A program made the translations under genes and the position numbers. DNA of 33,575 nucleotides. Source: Candidatus Palauibacter denitrificans (GTDB lineage Bacteria > Gemmatimonadota > Gemmatimonadetes > Palauibacterales > Palauibacteraceae). Every line of letters begins with the position of its first letter. Positions within the stretch are counted from its first letter, which is position 1. Location: the NCBI GenBank assembly GCA_009841015.1, contig VXMQ01000190.1:1-33575 (forward strand), written 5' to 3'. The notes beneath the pieces were generated by a model that was not told the origin of the DNA, did not search any database, and saw only the letters and a program-made list of their open reading frames with translations. This document shows positions 14,876-22,880 of the stretch, piece after piece.

Positions 14876-15744
14876 TGGGCGCCCTCTGGAACTACGTGGG
14901 CCTCCTTCAGATCGATCTACTGGACGTCTTCGAGATCACCGTCGTCGCGGTCCTCATCTACCGCGTGCTCATCCTCTGGTCGGGCACCCGGGCGTTCCAG
15001 ATGCTGTTCGGCCTCGTCCTCCTCGTCGCGGTTTACGCGGCGGCGGGATGGCTCAGCCTCGACCTCATCCGGTCGATCCTCTCGCAGGCCTTCACCTATG
15101 GCGCTTTCGCCCTCATCGTCGTCTTTCACCTCGAGCTGCGGAACGCGCTCGCCAGGATCGGCCGCAGCCGCGTACTGAGCGCTCTGACCCGGCTGCAGGA
15201 GCGTAGCGAGGCGGTCGCGGACGAAATCGCGAAGGCGGCGGCCGAACTTTCCCGCGCCCGGACGGGGGCGATCATCGCGATCGAACGCGAACTGTCTCTC
15301 GAGGAGTACATCGAGAAAACGGGGACGCGCCTCCGGGCGGACGTCTCGTCCAGCCTGCTCGTGTCGCTGTTCACCCCCAGGTCGCCGCTCCACGATGGGG
15401 CGGTCATCGTGCGCGACGGGCAGATCGTGGCCGCCGGCGTCCATCTCCCGCTCACACAGTATCCCCTCAGCGACCGCACGCTGGGGACCCGGCACCGGGC
15501 GACGCTCGGCCTCTCCGAGGAGACCGACGCGTACGTCGTGGTCGTGTCCGAGGAGACGAGTCAGATTTCTCTCGCCCGCCGCGGAGTCCTGCGCCGGAAC
15601 CTGTCGTCGCAGCAGCTCCTCGACCACCTGGCCGCCGACATCCCGGCGCCCGAACTGAGCCGCCCCGGCGCCGATCTCGACGCGGAGTCCGCGGATCGGC
15701 CGGACGGGCCCAAGCGGTTTGACGAGGCTCCGTCCGTCCCCTAA
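14875..15744 (+). CDS. cdaA: Diadenylate cyclase CdaA
   Basis: A 289-residue membrane diadenylate cyclase making c-di-AMP from two ATP. Three N-terminal hydrophobic helices (about 20-36, 42-60, 72-86) are followed by a linker helix and the DAC domain (about 105-260) with both catalytic signatures, DGA (174-176, in SPLHDGAVIV) and RHR (206-208, in LGTRHRAT). The last 25 residues are Asp/Pro-rich. The usual Firmicutes partners cdaR and glmM are not beside it; instead it follows folP with a one-base overlap. Its terminal codons contain the promoter of the exb-tonB operon. c-di-AMP normally controls potassium and osmolyte transport; no such target is visible here. Confidence 0.95.
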   Translation: MGALWNYVGLLQIDLLDVFEITVVAVLIYRVLILWSGTRAFQMLFGLVLLVAVYAAAGWLSLDLIRSILSQAFTYGAFALIVVFHLELRNALARIGRSRVLSALTRLQERSEAVADEIAKAAAELSRARTGAIIAIERELSLEEYIEKTGTRLRADVSSSLLVSLFTPRSPLHDGAVIVRDGQIVAAGVHLPLTQYPLSDRTLGTRHRATLGLSEETDAYVVVVSEETSQISLARRGVLRRNLSSQQLLDHLAADIPAPELSRPGADLDAESADRPDGPKRFDEAPSVP

Positions 15745-15747
15745 ACT
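15719..15747 (+). promoter_or_regulatory. Promoter of the exbB-exbD-exbD-tonB operon, inside cdaA
   Basis: TTGACG (15719-15724), a 17-base spacer and TAAACT (15742-15747). The -10 begins on the cdaA TAA stop. Transcription from about 15754 would give a leader of about 50 bases before exbB. It would let the energy-transduction operon be expressed separately from cdaA. Confidence 0.65.
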
Positions 15748-15802
15748 TTGCGAGATACGTTCAAGCCGGGACCGGGCGACAAATCCCTCACGGGCAGGCG
15801 AT

Positions 15803-16459
15803 ATGGGCAATCAGTACGAGTTGCTGACGCTGTTCACCGATGGCGGGTTCATGATGTACCCCCTCGTCCTCTGCTCGCTGATCGCGATCGGCGTGATGCT
15901 GGCCAAGGCGTGGACCCTCTGGATTGCCCACCGCGACTCCAGGAAACTGCTCAACGAGATCGAGGACCTCGGAGTGAGCGGCCGCCTCGGTGAAGCGATC
16001 ACTGCGGCGGAAGAGACGCGCGGACCCGTGGCCGCGATCCTCCTCGCCGGCCTGCGCCGGCTCCGCGACCGCGGCAGCGAGTCCCAGTCCGACGGGAAGG
16101 ACATCCAGAAGGCGATCGCCACGACGGGCGTCATCGAACTCGATTTCCTCGAACGCGGCCTAACGGTCCTGGGCACGATCGCCAACGTCGCCCCCATGCT
16201 GGGCTTCCTCGGAACCGTGATCGGGATGATCCTCGCCTTCCAGGCCATCGAGATCGCCGGACAGGTGGAGCCGGGACTCGTCGCCGGCGGCATCAAGGTG
16301 GCGCTCATCACGACCGCCACCGGACTCTCGATCGCGATCCCCGTCAACATCGGCTACAACTTTTTCGTCACCCGCATCGATCGTCTCATCCTCGACATGG
16401 AGGAAGGGGCGCAGGAGGTGCTCGGGCTTATCTGGGACCTCGAGGACCGGCGCGCGTAG
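15803..16459 (+). CDS. exbB: MotA/TolQ/ExbB proton-channel family protein
   Basis: A 218-residue inner-membrane channel subunit that, with ExbD, uses the proton gradient to energise TonB. It has a first helix at about 15-38 (GFMMYPLVLCSLIAIGVMLAK), a long cytoplasmic segment, then two helices around FLERGLTVLGTIANVAPMLGFLGTVIGMILAF and VALITTATGLSIAIPVNIGYNFF. The motifs PMLGFLGTV and GIKVALITTATGL are diagnostic of the family. ATG 15803 gives the usual ExbB N terminus; codons before it belong to the promoter and leader. Whether the complex is ExbB or TolQ is decided by the linked TonB-type gene and the absence of TolA/TolB/Pal. Confidence 0.93.
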   Translation: MGNQYELLTLFTDGGFMMYPLVLCSLIAIGVMLAKAWTLWIAHRDSRKLLNEIEDLGVSGRLGEAITAAEETRGPVAAILLAGLRRLRDRGSESQSDGKDIQKAIATTGVIELDFLERGLTVLGTIANVAPMLGFLGTVIGMILAFQAIEIAGQVEPGLVAGGIKVALITTATGLSIAIPVNIGYNFFVTRIDRLILDMEEGAQEVLGLIWDLEDRRA

Positions 16460-16510
16460 GCGGCGGGCCCGGGTCGTACCCCGGACGGCAAACGGAGAAA
16501 GAAGTCCACA

Positions 16511-16933
16511 ATGGCGATCATGAAGCGCAAGCAGAAGGTGTCGGACGAGATCCCGACCTCTTCGATGGCGGACATCGCGTTCCTCCTCCTGGTCTTCTTC
16601 CTCACGACGACGGTATTCAACGAGGAACGGGGACTGCCGATCGTGCTCCCGGAACAGTCCGAGGAGCAGGATGTGTCGGGCAGGAACCTGATCTTCTTCA
16701 TCGTGCAGCCGGACGGCCGCGTCATCGTGCGCCGGGGTGAGAGCGAGCAGGAACAGGTCGTGGCGCACACGCAGGTGGCGAACATCCTGCGCACCGAACT
16801 GGCGGGCAACGAGAATCTGATCGCCGCCATTCAGACCCACCCCAACGCGCCCTACCGTCACATGGTGAACGTACTCGATGAGGTGAAGCTGGCGGGCGCC
16901 GAGCGAATCTCGCTACAGGAGATGGAGAACTAG
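16511..16933 (+). CDS. exbD: ExbD/TolR family protein, first copy
   Basis: A 140-residue single-helix protein with a short cytoplasmic N terminus, one transmembrane helix (about 19-38) starting with IPTSSMADIAFLLL, and a periplasmic domain. Asp21 in the helix corresponds to the essential proton-carrying Asp of ExbD. The periplasmic part ends with the family pattern of a short helix and strand (HMVNVLDEVKLAGAERISL). GGAG lies upstream of ATG 16511. The gene abuts a second exbD with no gap (TAG directly followed by ATG). Two consecutive exbD copies are common in Bacteroidetes, Gemmatimonadota and related lineages. Confidence 0.93.
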   Translation: MAIMKRKQKVSDEIPTSSMADIAFLLLVFFLTTTVFNEERGLPIVLPEQSEEQDVSGRNLIFFIVQPDGRVIVRRGESEQEQVVAHTQVANILRTELAGNENLIAAIQTHPNAPYRHMVNVLDEVKLAGAERISLQEMEN

Positions 16934-17380
16934 ATGGCCATCAAGGACAGCGGCTTCAAGAAAAAGTCCGGGTCGGACGGGTCGATCCCCACCTCATCCA
17001 TGGCCGACATCGCGTTCCTCCTTCTGATCTTCTTCATGGTGACGACCGTCTTCCGGAAGGACCGGAACCGACAGATCGAGTGGACGACCGCCGAAGCCAC
17101 CGAGAAGATCGACGAGAAGCGGCAGAACATCCTCCATCTCTGGGTCCAGCGCGACGGTTCGGTGTGGATCAACGACGTGCTGACGGCGTTTGAGGACATC
17201 TCGGAAACCGTCCGGCCCATCTACGCGGAAAACCGTGAACTCGTGGTCGCCATTCGCGGCGACTCCGAGGTGCCCTATCAGCAGATCAATACGATTACGG
17301 AGGAACTGCAGGCGTCCGGCGCGGTTCGCGTCACCTTCGCCACGCGGCTTGAGCAGCGCGCAATGCGGGCTCGGCGCTAG
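16934..17380 (+). CDS. exbD: ExbD/TolR family protein, second copy
   Basis: A 148-residue paralogue of the preceding gene. It shares the helix motif IPTSSMADIAFLLL, with the proton-carrying residue as Asp25, then diverges in the periplasmic domain (WVQRDGSVWINDVLTAFEDI; VPYQQINTITEELQASGAVRVTFATR). The C terminus is basic. The start codon immediately follows the upstream TAG. The different periplasmic domains suggest the pair forms a mixed ExbD dimer, or that each contacts a different partner; this is inference. tonB follows after 39 bases. Confidence 0.93.
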   Translation: MAIKDSGFKKKSGSDGSIPTSSMADIAFLLLIFFMVTTVFRKDRNRQIEWTTAEATEKIDEKRQNILHLWVQRDGSVWINDVLTAFEDISETVRPIYAENRELVVAIRGDSEVPYQQINTITEELQASGAVRVTFATRLEQRAMRARR

Positions 17381-17419
17381 CAGACACACGACGGGTTTCT
17401 GAAGACCGGGAGGGAAACG

Positions 17420-18079
17420 ATGGAAGAGACCGGCATTCGGCTCACTGCGAACGATCAGTTCAAGCGAGCGAGCACCAACTGGACGCAGATCGGCCTCATG
17501 GTTGCCGTCACGCTCCACTTCGGGCTGTTCGTCCTGGTACGCCCGTTTGAGGCCGCGGATCTCGGCGTGGTGGCCGATGAAATCGAAGCGGTGGCGCTGC
17601 CGCCTGAAGTGAAGATCCCGCCGCCGCCGGAGCAGATCGCCCGTCCGGCCACGCCGCGGGTCGCTTCGGTCGACATCTCCGAAGACATCACGATCGCGGA
17701 AACGACGTTCGAGTCGTTCACGACGGATAACGCCCTGCCTCCACCTCCCGAGACCGGGAGCCCGGCGGACCGGCCGTCCTTCATCGTGTACGATACGCCT
17801 CCCGTACTGCTGAACCAGGGTGAGATTCGACAGATTCTGGAGCGGGAATATCCGCGCACGCTGAAGGATGCCGGCATCGGCGGTCGCGTCGAACTCTGGC
17901 TCTACGTGACCGAGAATGGAGCCGTCGAGAACTTCGAGGTGAAGACCTCGTCCGATAACGGTCTGCTCGATGAGGCCGCGGGGAAGGTCGTGCAGCAGAT
18001 GAGATTCACGCCCGCAAAGAACCGCGACAAGGTCACGGCGGTCTGGGTCTCCCAGTGGGTGACGTTCCAGGTGATCTAG
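17420..18079 (+). CDS. tonB: Energy transducer TonB
   Basis: A 219-residue TonB-type protein that carries energy from ExbB/ExbD to outer-membrane TonB-dependent transporters. There is a short cytoplasmic segment, one transmembrane helix (about 22-41), a Pro-rich periplasmic linker (LPPEVKIPPPPEQIARP; LPPPPETGSP) and a C-terminal TonB domain (about 135-219) with the pattern YPRTLKDAGIGGRVELWLYV, EVKTSSDNGLLDEAA and MRFTPAKNRDK. The usual His of the helix is seen in VAVTLHFG. No TonB-dependent receptor lies in the window. It ends the operon and is followed by a strong terminator. Confidence 0.93.
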   Translation: MEETGIRLTANDQFKRASTNWTQIGLMVAVTLHFGLFVLVRPFEAADLGVVADEIEAVALPPEVKIPPPPEQIARPATPRVASVDISEDITIAETTFESFTTDNALPPPPETGSPADRPSFIVYDTPPVLLNQGEIRQILEREYPRTLKDAGIGGRVELWLYVTENGAVENFEVKTSSDNGLLDEAAGKVVQQMRFTPAKNRDKVTAVWVSQWVTFQVI

Positions 18080-18120
18080 AACATATGGAAGGTCCGGCTG
18101 CCCGCCGGATATCGTGGGTT

Positions 18121-18159
18121 AGCGCCCGGCGACGCCAGAGCGACGCCGGGCGCTTTTTT
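18121..18159 (+). terminator. Intrinsic terminator of the exb-tonB operon
   Basis: GCGCCCGGCG (18122-18131) pairs perfectly with CGCCGGGCGC (18144-18153) across a 12-base loop, followed by six T residues (18154-18159). It lies 42 bases after the tonB stop. Confidence 0.93.
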
Positions 18160-18232
18160 GCGGGACATGGGCGCCGCCGAACCCCCGGGGCGTGGCTCGC
18201 ATCGCCGGACGCGGGTCCGTAGACTGTGCCGC

Positions 18233-18931
18233 GTGACGAGAGATCAGGTCGAAGCCCGGCTGGCCAGGGTGACCGAGCGCATCGAGGCGGCGGCGAGGCG
18301 GGCCGGACGGCGGGCGAGCGACGTCGAGATCCTTCCCGTGACGAAGGGACATCCCGCCCGGAACATCGAGATCGTGAAGGCCCTCGGCGTGCGCCGGATC
18401 GGCGAGAACCGGGTGCCCGAGGCCGAGGCCAAGCGGTCGGAGCTGGGGCCGACGCCCGGTGTCGCGTGGCACCTGATCGGGCGGCTGCAGCGCAACAAGG
18501 CGCGACGCGCGGTCCGGCTGTTCGACGTCGTGGAGTCGGTGGACAGCGTGCGGCTCGCGGGCACGCTCAGCCGGATTGTCGGGGAAGAGCAGTGCGAACC
18601 GGTCGAGGTGCTCGTGCAGGTGAACACGTCGGGCGAGGCCGCGAAGGCCGGTCTGGGCCCGGATGTGGCGCTCGACGCCGTGGCGGAGATCTGCGCACTG
18701 CCCGGTCTGCGAGTGGCCGGACTGATGACGATGGCGCCCTTCACGGCGGACGAAGCCGTCGTCCGACCCGCGTTCCGTGGCGCCGCGCGGCTGCTGGAGC
18801 GCTGCCGGACGGAGATTCCGGACCTTGAGGGCCGAGTGCTCTCGATGGGGATGAGCAACGATTTCGAGATCGCGATCGAGGAAGGGAGCACGAGGGTACG
18901 TCTCGGCACGGTGCTACTGGGGGAAAGATGA
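18233..18931 (+). CDS. YggS/PLPBP family pyridoxal phosphate homeostasis protein
   Basis: A 232-residue single-domain alanine-racemase-fold protein that binds PLP and buffers vitamin B6 and amino-acid pools; no catalytic activity is established. The PLP lysine is Lys38 in ILPVTKGHP, followed by the family motifs IGENRVPEAEAK, WHLIGRLQRNKARRA, VQVNTSGEAAKAGL, GLRVAGLMTMAPF and the C-terminal LSMGMSNDFEIAIEEGSTRVRLGT. GTG 18233 is chosen because it gives the family length and no later start is plausible; there is no clear ribosome-binding site. A TAGACT at 18220-18225 ends seven bases before it, which could mean a leaderless message. It overlaps divIVA by four bases (ATGA), an arrangement like ylmE upstream of divIVA in Firmicutes. 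Confidence 0.92.
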   Translation: MTRDQVEARLARVTERIEAAARRAGRRASDVEILPVTKGHPARNIEIVKALGVRRIGENRVPEAEAKRSELGPTPGVAWHLIGRLQRNKARRAVRLFDVVESVDSVRLAGTLSRIVGEEQCEPVEVLVQVNTSGEAAKAGLGPDVALDAVAEICALPGLRVAGLMTMAPFTADEAVVRPAFRGAARLLERCRTEIPDLEGRVLSMGMSNDFEIAIEEGSTRVRLGTVLLGER

Positions 18932-19563
18932 TCGATCTGACGCCGCTCGACGTCCGCAAAAAAAAGGACGATTTCAGGCGTTCCGTGCGCGGGTACGACG
19001 CGCAGCAGGTCGATGCGTTTCTGGCGGTTGTGGCGGATTGCCTCGAACGCCACGTGCGCGAGCACGTCGTGCTCAGCGACCGCATCGAGCAGCAGAAAAG
19101 CCAGTTGGAGAGCTACAGGGCCCGTGAGCGGGCTCTGAACGAAGCGCTTCTGGCCGCACAGGAGCTGCGCGAGGAGGCCCGCCTGCAGTCCGAGCGCGAT
19201 GCGGCCGTGCGGGTCCGCGAGGCCGAGATGCGCGCGGACGCCGTGCTCGCCGACGCGGAGCGAGCCGTCCGCCTCTGCCACGACAAGGTCGAAGATCTGA
19301 AGGCGACGCGGGGCCGCTTCCTCGCCTCCCTGCGAAAGCTGTTCGAGCGTTTCGAAGAATACCTCGACTTCGAGGATGAACGGTTCGGGGATGGATCGAG
19401 CGATCTCGATCGGTTCATCGAGCGGCTGCGAGGAATGAGCGGAGGCTCCGAGCCGGTCGAGCCGCCCCGGCACGGGGCTCCCGATCCGGCCGGGGACGGA
19501 ACCCTCCCGCCTACATCGATTAGCCGGGTCGACGTCGGCGGTTCGGGCGCCGCGTCGACCTGA
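18928..19563 (+). CDS. divIVA: DivIVA-domain protein
   Basis: A 211-residue coiled-coil protein. The N-terminal membrane-binding domain matches DivIVA: LTPLDVRKKKDDFRRSVRGYDAQQVDAFL over about 4-32, with the conserved Arg-Gly-Tyr-Asp turn. Residues about 35-145 are charged heptad-rich coiled coil; the last 60 are Pro/Gly-rich and variable. DivIVA proteins sense negatively curved membrane at poles or septa and recruit division or wall-synthesis partners. The start overlaps the yggS stop as ATGA. A run of eight A residues at 18958-18965 encodes the Lys-Lys-Lys and keeps frame. Finding DivIVA next to TonB genes is consistent with Gemmatimonadota or another diderm that keeps DivIVA-like proteins. 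Confidence 0.9.
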   Translation: MIDLTPLDVRKKKDDFRRSVRGYDAQQVDAFLAVVADCLERHVREHVVLSDRIEQQKSQLESYRARERALNEALLAAQELREEARLQSERDAAVRVREAEMRADAVLADAERAVRLCHDKVEDLKATRGRFLASLRKLFERFEEYLDFEDERFGDGSSDLDRFIERLRGMSGGSEPVEPPRHGAPDPAGDGTLPPTSISRVDVGGSGAAST

Positions 19564-19641
19564 CCGCAGCGCCCGGCTGCGCACGCCCGCCGTTCCGACG
19601 ACTGCGTCGGCGATCCAGGAATCACCAGACGGAGTACCTCC

Positions 19642-22600
19642 ATGGCCTACCGGCCAATACCGGAGTCCGTACGCGGGCTCGAAACCGAAGTCCTCGGCTG
19701 CTGGGAGGCAGAGAAGACCTTCGAGCGCAGCCTCGCGGCCCGGGCGGATGCGCCGGACTTCGTGTTCTACGAGGGGCCGCCGACCGCGAACGCCGCGCCC
19801 GGCGTCCATCACATCCTGGCCCGCACGATCAAGGACGCGGTGGCACGGTACCGCACCATGTCCGGTTACCACGTCCCGCGGAAGGCGGGTTGGGATACTC
19901 ACGGGCTGCCGGTGGAACTCGAAGTCGAGCGTTCGCTCGGCATCTCGGGCAAGCCGGACATCGAGCGCTACGGCATCCGAAAGTTCAACGACAAGTGCCG
20001 TAACAACGTGTTCCGCTACCAGGATGCCTGGGAGCGGCTGTCCCGGGACATCGGCTACTGGCTGGACTACGGCGCACCCTACGTCACGTACTCCCGGGAG
20101 TTCATCGAGTCGGGCTGGTGGGCGCTCTCGGAAATCGAGAAGCGGGGCCTGCTCTACCGGGGCTACCGCGTCATCCCGACGTGCCCGCGCTGCGGCACGG
20201 GCCTTTCGAGCCATGAGGTGGCGCAGGGCTACCGGGACGTCACCGAGCCCGCGGTCTACATCAAGTTCCACCTCGCTGGCGACCCGGACGGCGCGCGGAT
20301 CCTGAGCTGGACCACGACCCCGTGGACGCTTCCGGGCAACCTCGGCCTCGCCGTGGGGCCCGACATCCCCTACGCCCGCGTACGCGTCCTGCCCGAGGGC
20401 GCGGACGGCGCCAAGGCCCCCGCGCGGGCGCACGACGGGCCGGGTGGGGCTTCGCCCGGGGAGGTGCTCATCCTGGCCCGCGACCGCGTCTCCGAGGTGC
20501 TGCGGCATCCGTATGAGATCGTCGGGGAAATGCGCGCGGACGAACTCGCGGGGCGGAGCTACCGCCCCCTCTTCCCGGGAGCGGTGGACCGCGCCGGCTC
20601 CGACGCGGCGTGGACGGTGCTCGAGGCCGACTTCGTCACGGTCGACGAAGGGACGGGCGTCGTCCACACCGCGGTGATGTACGGGGAAGACGACTTTCGG
20701 CTGGGCGAGGCCGCGGGGTTGCCGAAGCAGCACACCGTCGGCGGAGACGGGCGATTCCTCGACACCGTGCCGGGGGGACTCGCCGGGATGCACGTGAAGG
20801 ACCGGGAGACCGAACGCGCGCTCCGCGACTGGGCCGTTGCCAACGACCAGCTCTACGTGCGCGAGATGTATGAACACAGCTATCCACACTGTTGGCGCTG
20901 CGACAGCGCGCTTCTCTACATGGCGCGCGATTCCTGGTACATCCGGACGACCGCCGTGAAGTCCCGCCTGCTCGAGCACAACGCGTCCATCGACTGGCAT
21001 CCGCCCGAGACCGGCTCCGGCCGCATGGGCGAGTGGCTGCAGAACAACATCGACTGGGCACTCTCGCGCGAGCGGTACTGGGGGACCCCTCTCCCCATCT
21101 GGCTCTGCTCCGAGGACTGCGGGGACCGGGAGGTGCTCGGATCCTTCGCGGAACTGGGCCGCCGCGTCGGCGGTCTCCCCGAGGACTTCGATCCCCATCG
21201 GCCGGGGATCGATGGATACGAATGGCCCTGCGGCGTCGACGGGTGCCACGGCACGATGCGGCGCGTGCCGGAAGTCGCCGACGCCTGGTTCGACTCCGGC
21301 TCCATGCCCTACGCCCAGTGGCACTATCCGTTCGAGAACCGGGACACCTTCGAGCGCTACTTCCCGGCCGACTACATCGCCGAGGGCGTGGACCAGACGC
21401 GCGGCTGGTTCTACTCACTCCTCGCGCTCTCCACGATCCTCTTCGACCGCGCACCCTTCCGGGCCGTCGTCGTCAACGACCAGGTGCTCGACGCGAAGGG
21501 GCGGAAGATGTCGAAGTCCCGGGGCAACGCGGTGGACCCGCGCGACGCGCTCGACACCTACGGGGCCGACGTCACGCGCTTCTACTTCCTGTCGGGCTCC
21601 AACCCGTGGGTGCCGAAGCGGTGGGACCCGTCGGCGCTGCGCGAAACCGACCGCAAGCTGTTCGCCACGCTCCGCCACACGTATCGCTTCTTCGCCCTCT
21701 ACGCGAACGAGGAGGGGTGGTCGCACGCCGCGTCCGCGGCGGCCCCCGTGTCCGGCCGAAGCGACCTCGACCGCTGGGTGCTCGCGCGCCTCGACCGGGT
21801 CGTGCGGCTCGTCGGAGATGCGCTGGATTCGTTCGACCTCACGGCCGGCGCGCGCGCGATCCAGGAGTTCGTGCTCGATGACGTGTCGAACTGGTACGTG
21901 CGCCGCAGCCGCGACCGTTTCTGGGCGACGCAACCCGGGGCCGCGGCCGCGAGCGACGATGCGTTCGCGACGCTGCACGAGTGCCTCGCCACGACCGCGC
22001 GGCTGCTCGCCCCGTACGCCCCGTTCATGTCCGATTGGCTGTATCGGGCGCTCACAGACGACACATCCGTCCACCTGGCGGATTTTCCGGAGCCGGAGGG
22101 GCATGCGGCGCCCGACCTCGAACAGGCGATGGATGACGTTCGGCGCCTGGTGGCGCTGGGCCGCGCCGCGCGGGAAAAGGCCGGGGTCCGGATTCGGCAG
22201 CCGCTGCGCACGCTGCACGCGGTGCTGCCCGAGGGGCGGGCGCTCCCGGGCCCCATGACGGCGCTGGCGATGGAGGAACTCAACGTAAAAGAGGTTGTGT
22301 CGCTGGGGGACAGCGAAGATCTTACCCGGCTGTACGCGAAGCCGCAGTTCGGGGCGTTGGGTCCGAAACACGGCGCGCGGACGCCGGCGGTCGCGGCCGG
22401 GATCGCGAATCTGGACGCGGCCGCCCTGAGAACGCTCAGGGATGGGGAGCCGCTCGACATCGAGATCGAGGGCGAACGGGTTCAGGTGACGCCCGAAGAC
22501 CTCGTGATTCAGGAGGAGACGCTCACCGATCTCGCCGTGGCGACGGGAGGCGGTTATCTCGCGGCCGTGGATACGGATATCGATGATGCGCTGCGCGACG

Positions 22601-22869
22601 AGGGCTACGCGCGGGAGGTCGTGAACCGCGTCCAGCGGCTGCGGCGCGATGCGGGGCTCGAGGTGGCCGACCGGATCCGGTTGGGCGTGGAGGGTCCGGG
22701 GGAGCTGGAACGGGCCGTGTCGACACATGCGGACTACATCGCCGGCGAGACGCTGGCCGTGGAAGTGCGGATCGGGTCGGCCCCCGGGGGGGGCCTGAAT
22801 AGAGCTGTGGTGAAGATCGACGACGTCGAGGTCCGCATCGGAATCGGCGGCGTCGGCGAACGCGCCTGA
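19642..22869 (+). CDS. ileS: Isoleucyl-tRNA synthetase, IleRS2 type with GVHH in place of HIGH
   Basis: A 1075-residue class I synthetase charging tRNA-Ile. Length and sequence (RKAGWDTHGLPVELEVE; CPRCGTGLSSHEVAQGY) match the long, eukaryote-like IleRS2 group rather than the E. coli-type IleRS1. Domains: Rossmann N-half, CP1 editing domain (about 200-400, with SWTTTPWTLPGN), catalytic C-half with KMSKS at 622-626, anticodon-binding domain and a long C-terminal extension. The segment aligned with HIGH reads GVHH (54-57, in TANAAPGVHHILART), so first and third residues are exchanged. That altered motif is known in a subset of IleRS2 enzymes with very high mupirocin resistance. It lies between divIVA and a DksA-like gene, as in Firmicutes. 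A small CCGAC/GTCGG hairpin sits in its 78-base leader, with GGAG before ATG 19642. Confidence 0.97.
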   Translation: MAYRPIPESVRGLETEVLGCWEAEKTFERSLAARADAPDFVFYEGPPTANAAPGVHHILARTIKDAVARYRTMSGYHVPRKAGWDTHGLPVELEVERSLGISGKPDIERYGIRKFNDKCRNNVFRYQDAWERLSRDIGYWLDYGAPYVTYSREFIESGWWALSEIEKRGLLYRGYRVIPTCPRCGTGLSSHEVAQGYRDVTEPAVYIKFHLAGDPDGARILSWTTTPWTLPGNLGLAVGPDIPYARVRVLPEGADGAKAPARAHDGPGGASPGEVLILARDRVSEVLRHPYEIVGEMRADELAGRSYRPLFPGAVDRAGSDAAWTVLEADFVTVDEGTGVVHTAVMYGEDDFRLGEAAGLPKQHTVGGDGRFLDTVPGGLAGMHVKDRETERALRDWAVANDQLYVREMYEHSYPHCWRCDSALLYMARDSWYIRTTAVKSRLLEHNASIDWHPPETGSGRMGEWLQNNIDWALSRERYWGTPLPIWLCSEDCGDREVLGSFAELGRRVGGLPEDFDPHRPGIDGYEWPCGVDGCHGTMRRVPEVADAWFDSGSMPYAQWHYPFENRDTFERYFPADYIAEGVDQTRGWFYSLLALSTILFDRAPFRAVVVNDQVLDAKGRKMSKSRGNAVDPRDALDTYGADVTRFYFLSGSNPWVPKRWDPSALRETDRKLFATLRHTYRFFALYANEEGWSHAASAAAPVSGRSDLDRWVLARLDRVVRLVGDALDSFDLTAGARAIQEFVLDDVSNWYVRRSRDRFWATQPGAAAASDDAFATLHECLATTARLLAPYAPFMSDWLYRALTDDTSVHLADFPEPEGHAAPDLEQAMDDVRRLVALGRAAREKAGVRIRQPLRTLHAVLPEGRALPGPMTALAMEELNVKEVVSLGDSEDLTRLYAKPQFGALGPKHGARTPAVAAGIANLDAAALRTLRDGEPLDIEIEGERVQVTPEDLVIQEETLTDLAVATGGGYLAAVDTDIDDALRDEGYAREVVNRVQRLRRDAGLEVADRIRLGVEGPGELERAVSTHADYIAGETLAVEVRIGSAPGGGLNRAVVKIDDVEVRIGIGGVGERA

Positions 22870-22880
22870 GCCTGAGAAGG

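Noticed and set aside
18958..18965. Run of eight A residues in divIVA as a possible frameshift or slippage site
   Set aside because: The frame continues correctly through the conserved RGYD motif, and the Lys run fits the family, so no shift is needed.
18244..21324. Very long minus-strand open frame (about 1026 codons) opposite yggS, divIVA and ileS
   Set aside because: It is a mirror of three well-supported plus-strand genes, has low-complexity Arg/His/Pro/Gly-rich composition and no family motif. Long antisense frames are expected in such GC-rich DNA.
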